The position numbers were made by a program, and so were the translations under genes. A DNA stretch of 64,000 nucleotides from Phycisphaeraceae bacterium (GTDB lineage: Bacteria; Planctomycetota; Phycisphaerae; Phycisphaerales; SM1A02), in NCBI GenBank assembly GCA_019636735.1, contig JAHBWY010000001.1, positions 496,001 to 560,000 on the forward strand. Reading direction: 5' to 3'. Shown piece after piece: positions 9,309 through 18,847 of this stretch. Position 1 is the first letter of the stretch. Each line of letters opens with the position of its first letter. The notes under the pieces were generated by a model. The model was not told the DNA's origin. It worked only from the letters and a program-made list of their open reading frames with translations, and did not search any database.

Positions 9309-10187
9309 ATGCATCCAATCACCTCGAATTGCCCCAACTCTCCCTCTCCCGAATCGGCTCCACCCCGCAGCCGCACCCTTCGCGCTGGGGCACTTCTCGC
9401 GCTTGGCCTGACCTCCATGGCTCTGCTCGCCTTCGGGGCGCCAGGGACAACTCCAGCATCGCTGGTCGTGACCTTCGACGGCGGGGCACCGAGCAATGTC
9501 GGCGTGTGGAACTACGGACTTCCACCGACCTATCCGAACAGCGGGGGCAATCCCGGGTGGTACCTGCACACAGCAGGCCTCGACACCTTCGCACCGCAGC
9601 TTCGGACCAATGGTGCGAGTGTCTTCACCGGCAACTACCGCGCTGACCGTATGAAGCGACTCGGTGTTGACCTCAACACCTTCGCGGTCGACTTCTCCGC
9701 AGCGGGGCGGCCGTTGGCGCTGATCCTGATGAGCAACAACAACACGCCTGCGAACCTGAACGACGACTGGGGCGCGTTCGTGCTCGGCCCGAACATCCCG
9801 GTGCCCGGGGAAGGTTGGAAGTCTTACGACTTCACCGTTCCGTACTGGGTCACGGGTGCCGCCATGCCGGCGGGCTGGACCGGCATCCAGTTTGGTCCAG
9901 GAGCGCCCGTTCCGAACTGGGACGCGCTGATCACCAAGGTCGATCGAGTCATCTTCTTCTACGGCAACCCCGAGTTCTTCTTCATCTTCCAGATGTGGAC
10001 GGTAGGGGCCGACAACATTCGATTTGAACGGCGGATCGCCGACCTTGACAGCAATGGCCAGGTGGATGGCACGGACCTGGCACTCCTGCTGGGCCAGTGG
10101 GGCGCGTCCGGGAGTGCGGATCTGAATGGCGACGGGACGGTCGACGGGGCCGATCTTGCCCTTCTTCTGGGCGACTGGGGGCCCTGA
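9309..10187 (+). CDS. Secreted protein with C-terminal dockerin-like Ca-loop repeats
   Basis: Function not recognised. The N-terminus has a basic region followed by the hydrophobic segment LRAGALLALGLTSMALLAFG, a signal peptide or anchor. The middle (about residues 50-240) looks like a secreted beta-rich domain ending VGADNIRFE, a pattern seen in carbohydrate-binding-like modules. Residues 244-291 are two tandem repeats, DLDSNGQVDGTDLALLLGQW and DLNGDGTVDGADLALLLGDW, each an EF-hand-like calcium loop plus a short hydrophobic helix. Related repeats occur in two other proteins of this window. Start taken at the ATG at 9309; a longer open frame upstream adds only arginine-rich shadow sequence. 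It lies upstream of ahcY but has its own end hairpin. Confidence 0.8.
   Translation: MHPITSNCPNSPSPESAPPRSRTLRAGALLALGLTSMALLAFGAPGTTPASLVVTFDGGAPSNVGVWNYGLPPTYPNSGGNPGWYLHTAGLDTFAPQLRTNGASVFTGNYRADRMKRLGVDLNTFAVDFSAAGRPLALILMSNNNTPANLNDDWGAFVLGPNIPVPGEGWKSYDFTVPYWVTGAAMPAGWTGIQFGPGAPVPNWDALITKVDRVIFFYGNPEFFFIFQMWTVGADNIRFERRIADLDSNGQVDGTDLALLLGQWGASGSADLNGDGTVDGADLALLLGDWGP
10038..10184 (+). repeat. Pair of dockerin-like Ca-loop repeats (C-terminal)
   Basis: Two tandem 22-residue units with acidic ligands at D-x-(D/N)-x-(N/D)-G-x-V-D and the shared tail LALLLGxWG. They end the protein at 10187. In planctomycetes such pairs are thought to act as sorting or anchoring modules. Confidence 0.8.
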
Positions 10188-10204
10188 GAAACTGGCCTCG
10201 GGCG

Positions 10205-10232
10205 TTGACGGCCAGTGGAGCGGGCCTATACT
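10205..10232 (+). promoter_or_regulatory. Sigma70-type promoter of ahcY
   Basis: TTGACG at 10205-10210 and TATACT at 10227-10232 are separated by 16 bases, close to consensus and striking in a GC-rich background. The predicted transcription start falls at about 10238-10240, on the left edge of the palindrome at 10238-10255. Confidence 0.65.
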
Positions 10233-10237
10233 GCACC

Positions 10238-10255
10238 CGTTCATCCGGATGAACG
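10238..10255. promoter_or_regulatory. Perfect 18-base palindrome, probable operator of ahcY
   Basis: CGTTCATCCGGATGAACG reads the same on both strands and sits directly after the -10 box, so a bound dimer would block transcription start. The half-site GGATGAA is repeated once more immediately to the right (to about 10260). In other bacteria ahcY is controlled by S-adenosylhomocysteine-responsive regulators such as SahR; which regulator acts here is unknown. Confidence 0.55.
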
Positions 10256-10309
10256 GATGAATGCCCGATCGACCCTCTCCTTTCCGCCTCCATGAAGGAC
10301 CCAAGGCCC

Positions 10310-11860
<1,551 letters not shown>

Positions 11861-11882
11861 GTGATCGGCCCCGGGTCACTCG

Positions 11883-11902
11883 GCGTCGCGTGAGCGCGGC
11901 GC
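11883..11902. terminator. GC-rich hairpin between convergent genes
   Basis: GCGTCGCG-TGAG-CGCGGCGC forms an 8-pair stem (one G-U pair) with a 4-base loop, 22 bases after the ahcY stop and 23 before the end of the opposing gene. No T run on either side. Probably serves both transcripts. Confidence 0.45.
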
Positions 11903-11925
11903 ACGAACCCGAGGCCCGCTCGAAG

Positions 11926-13350
11926 TCAAGGCTGCTGTGGCGGCTGGGGCAGAGGAACACTTCTCCCCAGCCGCCCCGGAGCCTCCGTCCCGGAGAGCAC
12001 ATCGGCGATCGGTGCCCGGTCGTCGCTGCGCCCGAGGCGCACGACGGTGAGCGTGTCACGCTCGCTCTCCTTGCCCTGCTCGAGAAGGAGCAGCAGATCC
12101 GTTCCCGCGATGGGGGAGATCCAGAGCACCGGAGCCGGTCGCTGTACGGTGTGCACACGCGGCTCTGATGGCTCGCTCAGATCGATGATCACCAGTTCGG
12201 GAGCCGGTTCGAAGCGGCGCTGCGCGCCCTCGTCACTGCGGGCCTTCACCTTGCCAGCCGCGGCCGCGACAACCATGGTGCCGTCGCGGGTCACGGTGAG
12301 CGACTCAAGTCCGGGTCTGGTCGCGACGAATCCGACGCGCTGACGCGCCTTGAGATCGATGACGGCGACACCGCCCTCGGGACCGGCGTTCGCCACCACC
12401 GCGAGCGAGGCGCCGGGCCGAGTGATGATCACCACTCGATCGGGATAGGAGTTGCCGGCCGATCCGTCGGCGGCGGTGCAAATCTGCACGCTGTTCTCGA
12501 GGCGGCCTTCGAGAGCGGCATCGAGGTCGGTCAGCAGCACGGTTCCGTAGTTGTCGAGCGTGACAATCAGCGTGTTCGTCGTCGCATCTTCGCGGACGAT
12601 CTCAGGCCCCGGGCCATGATCACGCGGTGAGTTCGGCGGGTGGTGTGCCTCGCGATCGCGATCGAACTGGAAGTCGGAGATCACGCGCAGGTCCGGCAGG
12701 GCCACGCGAATGAGCCGATGGCCCCGATGCTGTCCGTTGCGCGAGTCCTTCTGGAGCGTGATCCATGCGCTCGCACCATCGGGGCGCACCCAGATGTCCT
12801 CCGCCTTCGATCCCGACGGTGACAGGCCTCCAGCCCCGCGCATCGACCATGGCGCCAGGCATGGGGGGCCATCGGGGCATTCGGAGGCGCCAGCGAGCAT
12901 CTTCGCACTCAGCATGAGGCCGTCATCGGCGCCGATCAGGAAGCCGTCGCGCGTCGCGCGGATCTCGTCGGGCTCCTTGTCGCTCTCTCGCGCCGCGACC
13001 TGCGGAGTCATGACGGTGGGGCCGCGTGGAGCGTCGCCCGTCGACTGCGGCGGCCTGTCGAGCGTCACAAACAGAAGATTGCCAGCGCCTTTCACCGGCG
13101 CGGTGACGCCGATGGTCCGGTGGCCCTGCGAGTCCTGGTGCACGGCGAGCTTGCGAAGCGCGGTCCACTTCGCATCTCGGGCGATCTCCCGAAGCATCTC
13201 GATGGTGCCGGTCTCGCCATTCACCCGGGCCAGCCAGAGGCCGCCCCCGACTGGCGTGGTGTAGGTTCCCACCACCTCCTGGGCGAGAGCCGCCGCACTG
13301 AACACGAAGCTCACACACAGAACGAGCGAAGTGCGGATGATGCTCTTCAT
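11926..13350 (-). CDS. Secreted hypothetical protein, probable beta-propeller
   Basis: No specific function recognised. A clear signal peptide begins MKSIIRTSLVLCVSFVFSAA with likely cleavage after ALAQ. The mature protein (about 450 residues) consists of repeated beta-strand-like blocks with phrases such as KLAVHQDSQGHRTIGVTAPV, WVRPDGASAWITLQ, VVIITRPGASLAVVANAGPE, GGVAVIDLKARQRVGFVATR and LESLTVTRDGTMVVAAAAG, the style of a seven-bladed beta-propeller. Start at 13350 is chosen because AAGGA lies ten bases upstream and the signal peptide begins there; an in-frame ATG at 13368 adds six residues. It is convergent to ahcY and divergent from the ABC importer. Confidence 0.75.
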   Translation of the reverse strand: MKSIIRTSLVLCVSFVFSAAALAQEVVGTYTTPVGGGLWLARVNGETGTIEMLREIARDAKWTALRKLAVHQDSQGHRTIGVTAPVKGAGNLLFVTLDRPPQSTGDAPRGPTVMTPQVAARESDKEPDEIRATRDGFLIGADDGLMLSAKMLAGASECPDGPPCLAPWSMRGAGGLSPSGSKAEDIWVRPDGASAWITLQKDSRNGQHRGHRLIRVALPDLRVISDFQFDRDREAHHPPNSPRDHGPGPEIVREDATTNTLIVTLDNYGTVLLTDLDAALEGRLENSVQICTAADGSAGNSYPDRVVIITRPGASLAVVANAGPEGGVAVIDLKARQRVGFVATRPGLESLTVTRDGTMVVAAAAGKVKARSDEGAQRRFEPAPELVIIDLSEPSEPRVHTVQRPAPVLWISPIAGTDLLLLLEQGKESERDTLTVVRLGRSDDRAPIADVLSGTEAPGRLGRSVPLPQPPQQP

Positions 13351-13500
13351 GAGTCGAATGTCCTTCATGGTCCCAAGGTCATTGCCATGGCGCGCCACCC
13401 TGGTGACCGCCGGGCCTCGCGAGGTTGGAAGCGTACCGCTCCCGTGGTCAGGTCAACACGCGCGCATGATCAGCCGCACGCCTCACTCGCCACCGAACTC

Positions 13501-14544
13501 ATGAGCGCCAGGGTTCAGACCTCGGTCACCCTCGACTGCCAGCGCGTGGTGAAGCGCTTCGGCGATCACCTTGCCTTGCGCGGTGTGAACGCGACCCTTG
13601 CGCCGAGTGAATGTCTCGCGCTCCTGGGGCCCTCGGGGTGCGGCAAGAGCACGCTGCTCAACATCATCACGGGCATGTTGCGCGTCGACGATGGTCGAGT
13701 GATCTGCGGCGACGAGGTGCTCGATGATCCCGCCACGCGCCGATTCGTGCCGCTCAGGAAGCGACGCTTCGCGATGGTCTTCCAGGACTTCAGTCTCTGG
13801 CCGCACATGACCGTCGCGGCGAATGTCGCCTTCGCGCCCCGGCTCGAAGGCGTCGGCAGCGCCGAGTGCGGGGAACGGGTCGCGGGAGCGCTGGCGCGCG
13901 TGCGCATGGAGCGCTTCGCCGACCGCTATCCCTCGCAGCTCTCCGGCGGACAGCAGCAGCGCGTCGCCATGGCCCGCGCGATTGCCGCGCAGCCCAGACT
14001 GCTGCTGCTCGATGAGCCGCTGAGTGCCCTCGATGCGGTCCTGCGCGAGGAGCTGCGCGATGAGATCGCGCGCCTGGTGCATGAGCTCGGCACACCGACG
14101 GTGTTCGTCACGCATGACCAGGGGGAAGCGCTGGCCATCGCTGATCGCGTGGCGGTGATGCGCGATGGCGAGATTGAACAGTGCGCCACCGCATCGGAGG
14201 TCTATCGAGCGCCTGCATCGGAGTTCGTGGCGCGCTTCGTCGGAGCGGCCAATGTCATCGCGGCTGACGACGGCCGTCCGTTGGCCGTGCGTCGGGAGGA
14301 CCTTCAGTTCGTGAGCCCGGGGGCCGATGCGGCGGCCAGCTCTTCCGGGGGTGAAGTGCGGCGCTGGCGCGGGCGTGTGTCGGCGTGCATCTACCTCGGC
14401 GAGCGCTACGAGATCACGCTGGACCTCGGAGCGGCTGGCACGCTCCGCGGGTATGGGGCGCAGTCGGTGGCGCTCGGCGCCGAGCTCGTGGCGGTGGCGC
14501 CGCGCGCTCGCCTCATCACCCTGCCGAGCGAGTCGCCTCGATGA
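13501..14544 (+). CDS. ABC transporter ATPase, iron-type (FbpC/PotA-like)
   Basis: Energises an importer made with the next two genes. Walker A is GPSGCGKST at residues 43-51, the Q-loop is MVFQDFSLWPHMTV, the signature is LSGGQQQR, Walker B is LLLLDEPLSALD, and the switch histidine is in TVFVTHDQGEAL. A C-terminal TOBE-like beta domain (about residues 255-345) is present, as in the Fe3+, sulfate and polyamine importer class. Length 347 is normal. The stop overlaps the start of the binding-protein gene by four bases (ATGA). No Shine-Dalgarno sequence is visible before 13501, but the family N-terminus makes this start likely. Confidence 0.9.
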   Translation: MSARVQTSVTLDCQRVVKRFGDHLALRGVNATLAPSECLALLGPSGCGKSTLLNIITGMLRVDDGRVICGDEVLDDPATRRFVPLRKRRFAMVFQDFSLWPHMTVAANVAFAPRLEGVGSAECGERVAGALARVRMERFADRYPSQLSGGQQQRVAMARAIAAQPRLLLLDEPLSALDAVLREELRDEIARLVHELGTPTVFVTHDQGEALAIADRVAVMRDGEIEQCATASEVYRAPASEFVARFVGAANVIAADDGRPLAVRREDLQFVSPGADAAASSSGGEVRRWRGRVSACIYLGERYEITLDLGAAGTLRGYGAQSVALGAELVAVAPRARLITLPSESPR

Positions 14545-15653
14545 ACGCCTCCCGTCGGAGCCTCTCGCGCCGCGAAGCGCTCCGCCGAGCCGGTGGGGCG
14601 CTCGGCGCCGCGCTTCTCTCAGGCGCCGCGCGGCAACCGCTGGCGGCGCTCCTCAGCGCGTCTGGCGCCGCACTGCTTCATGGGTGTCGGCAGGGGGGTG
14701 ATCGTCTGGTGGTCTACGCCGCGAACCCACGACCGCTGGCCACTCGACTCGTGAATGCGTTCATGGAGGAGGAGTCGATCGCCGTCGATCTCTTCTCCGC
14801 GACGACAGGCCAGGTTCTGGCGAAGGTCGAAGCGGAGCGCCTCAATCCCCGCGCCGATGTGCTGCTTCTCGCGAGCGGTCTCGCCTCGGAGTGGCTGCGG
14901 CGCGAGGGTCGACTTGCCGCACTCGACTTGGACCGACCCGCGTGGGCCGACTCGGAGGAGCGTCGCGGGTGGGTCGACCCGCATGGCACCTTCGTGGCGA
15001 CCGGCGCTGCATCGGTCGGCATCGCCACGCGCCTCGATTGGACGCGCGGTGCTGAGTCGTGGGCGTCTCTTCTTGATGGCTCCTTTATCGGCCCCGATGA
15101 GCGACGAGGTCGCGTGGTGATGCCGAGTCCGTCGCGCTCGGGCACGAGCGGCGACTTCATCATCCAGTGGGCGCTCCAGGCCGGCGACCGCGCGTGGGAC
15201 CTTCTGATCTCGGCCCGCCGCAAGGCCATTCTCGAAGTGAAGGGGGCGAACTCCGAGGCCCTCACCAGCCTCGAGACGAATGAGAGCCAGGCGATTCTCG
15301 CCGCCGTCGACTACCTCGTCTGTGATCGCGTGGCCGCCGGGCATCCGATGCGCCTCTCCTTTCCGGAGTCGGGCGCGCCGATCGTGACCAGGCCCATCTG
15401 CATTCTGCGAAGTACGCGACGGCTCGAGTCGGCGCAGCGCTTCGTGCGGTTCCTTCTTTCGCCGCGAGCGCAGGCGATGATTGCGGCGGCCAACATGCTG
15501 CCTGCGGACCCTTCGATTCCACTCTCGCCGGTGCGTGCAGCGGCGGGTATTCCCCGACCCATGCCGATTGACCTCGATCAGGCGCTCGCGGAGCAGCGCC
15601 AGATCCTGCGCCGATTCCAGTATGAGGTCGAGCGCCTGGTGGTGATCTCATGA
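14541..15653 (+). CDS. ABC transporter substrate-binding lipoprotein, iron-type family
   Basis: Captures the transported solute outside the cytoplasmic membrane. The N-terminus has an SRREALRRAGGALGAALL stretch, a twin-arginine export signal (Arg10-Arg11), and later LLHGC with Cys49, a possible lipidation site, so a Tat-exported lipoprotein is likely. The fold is that of periplasmic binding proteins: LVVYAANPRPLATRLVNAFM, then VLLLASGLASEWLRREG, then the hinge region. In ferric-binding FbpA proteins two adjacent tyrosines bind iron; the comparable place here reads AVDYLVCDRVAAG with a single Tyr, so the substrate may not be free Fe3+. Overlaps both neighbours by four bases. Confidence 0.85.
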   Translation: MNASRRSLSRREALRRAGGALGAALLSGAARQPLAALLSASGAALLHGCRQGGDRLVVYAANPRPLATRLVNAFMEEESIAVDLFSATTGQVLAKVEAERLNPRADVLLLASGLASEWLRREGRLAALDLDRPAWADSEERRGWVDPHGTFVATGAASVGIATRLDWTRGAESWASLLDGSFIGPDERRGRVVMPSPSRSGTSGDFIIQWALQAGDRAWDLLISARRKAILEVKGANSEALTSLETNESQAILAAVDYLVCDRVAAGHPMRLSFPESGAPIVTRPICILRSTRRLESAQRFVRFLLSPRAQAMIAAANMLPADPSIPLSPVRAAAGIPRPMPIDLDQALAEQRQILRRFQYEVERLVVIS

Positions 15654-17359
15654 GCGCGGAGGCATCTGCTCCACAGCCATCGGCGGCCCCGCCGCGCCGC
15701 ACGCGACCGAGCGCGATGCTGGTGGTGGCGCTCCTCATCATGGGCGTACTGGTCGTCTACCCGGCTCTGCTTCTCATCGCGCTGAGCATTCTGCCGGACC
15801 TCCCCGAGGGGCGCCTCAGCGGCGCGTTCGACGCCTTCCTTCGGATCGGCACCACGCCGGGTATTCCGAAGATGCTGCTCAACTCGCTGCTCTGGGGCGT
15901 GTCGGTGGCGGCCGTGGCGTGGGTCATCGGGATCCCGCTCGGATGGATCCTCGCGCGCTGTTCGATGCCGGGCCTGTGGATCATCCGGGCGCTGGTGCTC
16001 GTGCCGATCCTGACCCCGCCCTATGTCTTCGCGCTCTCCTGCACCATCGCGATGCAGCCGAATGGGTTGATCGATCGCTTGATCGGGACGATCCCCGACT
16101 GGCTTCGAGGTCTCTACTTCGGATTCGGCGGAGTCACGCTGGTGATGGCGCTCGCGACCTTCGCCACGGTGACCATGGCGGTCGAAGCGGGGATTCGCGC
16201 GATTCCAGCGCGCCTCGAAGATGCGGCAGCGATGTTCGGCGCCTCGCGACGAGTGGTGGCGTGGCGCGTGACCGTGCCGCTCCTGCTGCCGGCCATTCTG
16301 AACTCGGGCCTGCTTGTCTTCCTCGAAAGCGTCTCGAACTTCGGTGTGCCCGCGATCCTTGGACCCCGGGCGAACCTGCCGCTCCTGCCATCGGAGATCT
16401 ACCACCTCGCGACGAGTTGGCCCATCGACTTTCCGCTCGCGATCGCCCTCTCGACGCTTCTCATGGTGACGGCGCTCCTCGCCGTGGCGGTGCAGCAGCG
16501 CATCCTCGCCCGCAGCACGCTCGGCTCGCGTCCTGCGCCGGCGCGACCGCCGCAGCCATTGCGATGGCCGGGCCAGTTGCTCGCGTGGGCGTGTGTGGCG
16601 CCGGTCTTGCTCATCGGCGTGATCGGACCACTCGCCGCCATGGTCCTTGCGAGCCTCGTCGGCAACTGGGAGAAGCCCAGCCTGGGACTGACGCTCGCGA
16701 ACTATTCGGCGCTGCTTGCACCTGAGTCATCGGGTCGCCGCGCGATCATCACGAGCCTCTGGCTCAGCACGCTCGCGGCGACCATCACCACGGCGCTGGG
16801 GGCATTCACCGCGTGGACGGTGGCGCGACATCATGGCCCGGCGGCGCAGTGGCTCGATCGCATCAGCGTGTTGCCGAAGGTGCTGCCGAAGATGGTGATG
16901 GCGGTGGCTCTCATTCTCGCGTGGAATGCGCCGTGGCTGCCGCTCGATGTCTACGGCACCGTCTGGATGCTGCTTGTTGCGTATGTGGTCCTCTACATGA
17001 GCGACTCGATGCGCTTTGCCGACGCGGGGCTTCGCGCCATTCCCGCGAACCTCGAGCGGGCCGCGGAGCTCGCCGGTGCGACGCGGCTCGGCTCGTTCGT
17101 TCGCATCACCCTGCCGCTGCTGCGGCGCAGCCTGCTCGCGGGGTGGATCACGGCGTTCGTCGTCTGCCTGCGTGATCTGGTCGCCAGCGTGCTTCTGCTT
17201 CCGCCGGGCACCGAGACGATCGGCAGTTTCATCTTCAACCAGTTCGAGCAGGGGCGCTCTGGCGAGGCTCTGGCCATGGCGGTGCTGGCGACGGTGGTTG
17301 GCGGTGCTGTTCTGTTGCTGGTGCGATGGCTCTCGGGCGTCGAGCGGAAGATGGGCTAG
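15650..17359 (+). CDS. ABC transporter permease, fused two-domain iron-type (FbpB-like)
   Basis: Membrane channel of the importer encoded with the two preceding genes. It holds two homologous permease cores of about 260 residues, each with a binding-protein-dependent EAA loop: the first contains EDAAAMFGASRRVVAWRVTV (about residue 185 onward), the second ERAAELAGATRLGSFVRITL. About 11-12 hydrophobic spans are visible. Length 569 fits FbpB/ThiP-type fused permeases. The ATGA overlap with the binding-protein gene implies coupled translation. Substrate is not defined by the permease. Confidence 0.9.
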   Translation: MSAEASAPQPSAAPPRRTRPSAMLVVALLIMGVLVVYPALLLIALSILPDLPEGRLSGAFDAFLRIGTTPGIPKMLLNSLLWGVSVAAVAWVIGIPLGWILARCSMPGLWIIRALVLVPILTPPYVFALSCTIAMQPNGLIDRLIGTIPDWLRGLYFGFGGVTLVMALATFATVTMAVEAGIRAIPARLEDAAAMFGASRRVVAWRVTVPLLLPAILNSGLLVFLESVSNFGVPAILGPRANLPLLPSEIYHLATSWPIDFPLAIALSTLLMVTALLAVAVQQRILARSTLGSRPAPARPPQPLRWPGQLLAWACVAPVLLIGVIGPLAAMVLASLVGNWEKPSLGLTLANYSALLAPESSGRRAIITSLWLSTLAATITTALGAFTAWTVARHHGPAAQWLDRISVLPKVLPKMVMAVALILAWNAPWLPLDVYGTVWMLLVAYVVLYMSDSMRFADAGLRAIPANLERAAELAGATRLGSFVRITLPLLRRSLLAGWITAFVVCLRDLVASVLLLPPGTETIGSFIFNQFEQGRSGEALAMAVLATVVGGAVLLLVRWLSGVERKMG

Positions 17360-17381
17360 CACGCCGTTCACCGGTCGTCAC

Positions 17382-17409
17382 TTGACAATCTCGGGCGAAG
17401 GGGGACGAT
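17382..17409 (+). promoter_or_regulatory. Possible promoter of the DUF1573 gene
   Basis: A consensus TTGACA at 17382-17387 is followed after 16 bases by GACGAT (17404-17409), matching the -10 consensus at three positions. It ends ten bases before the ATG at 17419, which would give a nearly leaderless transcript. Confidence 0.35.
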
Positions 17410-17418
17410 TCTCCGGTC

Positions 17419-18195
17419 ATGCGCGTGATCGCATTCTTCCTCGGCTTCGTCGCGCTGGTCGTGGTCGGCACCGCGTCCTTCATCATCTGGGTGCTCGTTC
17501 GGGCACCCCGCGTGGAGCCACCACCGCGTATCTCCTTTGCCGAAGTGCGGACTGAGCCCGAGGTGCTCGACCTCGGTGTCATCGCGCAGTGCGGGCCGCC
17601 GATCGCCTTCAAGGTCAAGCTGGTGAATCCGAGCGAGCGGACCTATCACCTGAGCAATGTCATCGCGGCGTGCGGATGCACTGTGCCCGATCTCGATACA
17701 CCGCTGCGCCTCGATCCCGGTGAGAGCCATGAGTTCCTCATCACGCTTGACCCATGGTCCAACGACGGCCCGCGCAAGCAGCGCGTCGACTTCATCTACG
17801 CCGAGGTCGGACGGGCGCCATCATTCCATGTTGCGTACGATGTGCAGTCGCCCATCACCACAAGGCCCGGAGCGGCGCACCGCACCGAGGCGCCGCAACT
17901 GGTCCTCCGCCTGACCGCGCATGACGGCGAGGAGTTCCTGATCGAGCGAGCTGAGCCCGAGGTCTTCGAGCCATGGATCACCACGCCAACGGTCGAGACG
18001 CATGTCAGCCTCGACTGGGCGCTCGTCGACAAGGCGGCGGTCGTCCATCCAGAGCGATTCGAGTTCGATGAGCAGGGGCGCTGGAAGCGGGGCATCGTGA
18101 CGATCACGACCAGTCGCCCGGAGTGCCGCGACATCAATGTCCGCGTCTACAACCGCGGTTCGGTCAAGGCGGGCACAGGCTTTGGCGCCGGTTGA
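17419..18195 (+). CDS. DUF1573 membrane-anchored protein
   Basis: Function unknown. One N-terminal membrane segment (FFLGFVALVVVGTASFIIWV) is followed by an extracytoplasmic beta-sandwich of the DUF1573 type. The family hallmarks are seen: LDLGVIAQCGPPIAFKVKLV, then VIAACGCTVPDLD with the CGC motif, and LDPGESHEFLITLDP. Such Ig-like domains are abundant in planctomycetes and bacteroidetes but have no settled role. A second half (about residues 150-250) is a less conserved beta domain. It follows the importer by 59 bases and appears to have its own promoter, so it need not be part of that operon. A second DUF1573 protein lies at 55250. Confidence 0.8.
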   Translation: MRVIAFFLGFVALVVVGTASFIIWVLVRAPRVEPPPRISFAEVRTEPEVLDLGVIAQCGPPIAFKVKLVNPSERTYHLSNVIAACGCTVPDLDTPLRLDPGESHEFLITLDPWSNDGPRKQRVDFIYAEVGRAPSFHVAYDVQSPITTRPGAAHRTEAPQLVLRLTAHDGEEFLIERAEPEVFEPWITTPTVETHVSLDWALVDKAAVVHPERFEFDEQGRWKRGIVTITTSRPECRDINVRVYNRGSVKAGTGFGAG

Positions 18196-18204
18196 TTCGT
18201 GGCT

Positions 18205-18777
18205 TCAGGTGAAGTGCTCTGCCTGGGGGGCGTGCGACTTGACGAAGCCGATGAATCGACGCCGCGCCGCGTCGTCGGGGAAGCCGCGCGTGCGGATGAC
18301 GATCACATCCGCGTTCATCCATAGTTCGATCCGCTCGGGGTGCTCCTCGATCGAGGTCAGCGAAGTCCATAGGCACTTGAGTTCCACATCCTGACACTGC
18401 ACGAGCACGCCATCGTGTCGCGCCTCGATGACGAAGGGGACCGCGTCGAGTCCGCGGTAGTACTCCTTCACCATCCTGCGGAGCGAGCGACGGGTCGAGG
18501 CATCGAGGAATGGGCGGGAGATCCACCAGCCGAAGGCGGTTGCAAAGGGGGCGACAAGGAGCGCCGCCGCCATCTTCGGCCCGAGCGGAGTCCGCATGAG
18601 CGTCACGGTGATGGCAATCGACACCATGACCACTGACAGGGTCACCGCCGTGCGCGCGCGCTGTCGCTGCGCCCGCCATGTCGGGCGGCGCTGCGCGGCG
18701 TCGAGGGTGACCTGCATGACCTCCTCGAGCGTGGCTTCGAACTCCACGCGTTCGATGGCTGGAGCGCTGCTCGTCAC
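18205..18777 (-). CDS. YcxB-like membrane protein
   Basis: Small protein of 190 residues, function unknown. It opens with VEFEATLEEVMQV, followed by two adjacent membrane spans (AVTLSVVMVSIAITVTL and MAAALLVAPFATAFGWWI) and then a cytoplasmic PH-like tail with HDGVLVQCQDVELKCLWTSL and ERIELWMNADVIVIRTRGF. This layout matches the YcxB-type family (two spans plus a C-terminal YcxB-like domain). It begins 70 bases after the thiolase stop on the same strand, with a hairpin in between, so it may be expressed separately. Convergent with the DUF1573 gene, nine bases apart. Confidence 0.7.
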   Translation of the reverse strand: MTSSAPAIERVEFEATLEEVMQVTLDAAQRRPTWRAQRQRARTAVTLSVVMVSIAITVTLMRTPLGPKMAAALLVAPFATAFGWWISRPFLDASTRRSLRRMVKEYYRGLDAVPFVIEARHDGVLVQCQDVELKCLWTSLTSIEEHPERIELWMNADVIVIRTRGFPDDAARRRFIGFVKSHAPQAEHFT

Positions 18778-18790
18778 AGGCGCACTGTAC

Positions 18791-18840
18791 AGGGCCGCAC
18801 GCCCGGCCGACCCGGCGGTGCGGCGGCCCTTTGCCTTGCG
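18791..18840 (-). terminator. Hairpin between the thiolase and YcxB-like genes
   Basis: AGGGCCGCAC and GTGCGGCGGCCCT can pair as a roughly ten-pair GC stem with a small bulge around a 25-base loop. It starts eight bases after the thiolase stop. Lacks a T run on the minus strand. Confidence 0.35.
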
Positions 18841-18847
18841 AAGGCGA

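Noticed and set aside
9071..9496. N-terminal extension of ptsI
   Set aside because: The added residues are arginine/proline-rich, the family start and a Shine-Dalgarno sequence are at 9070, and the stretch overlaps the divergent gene.
10188..10291. S-adenosylhomocysteine riboswitch before ahcY
   Set aside because: The short leader holds a promoter and a palindrome but no known riboswitch core; transcription would start inside the palindrome.
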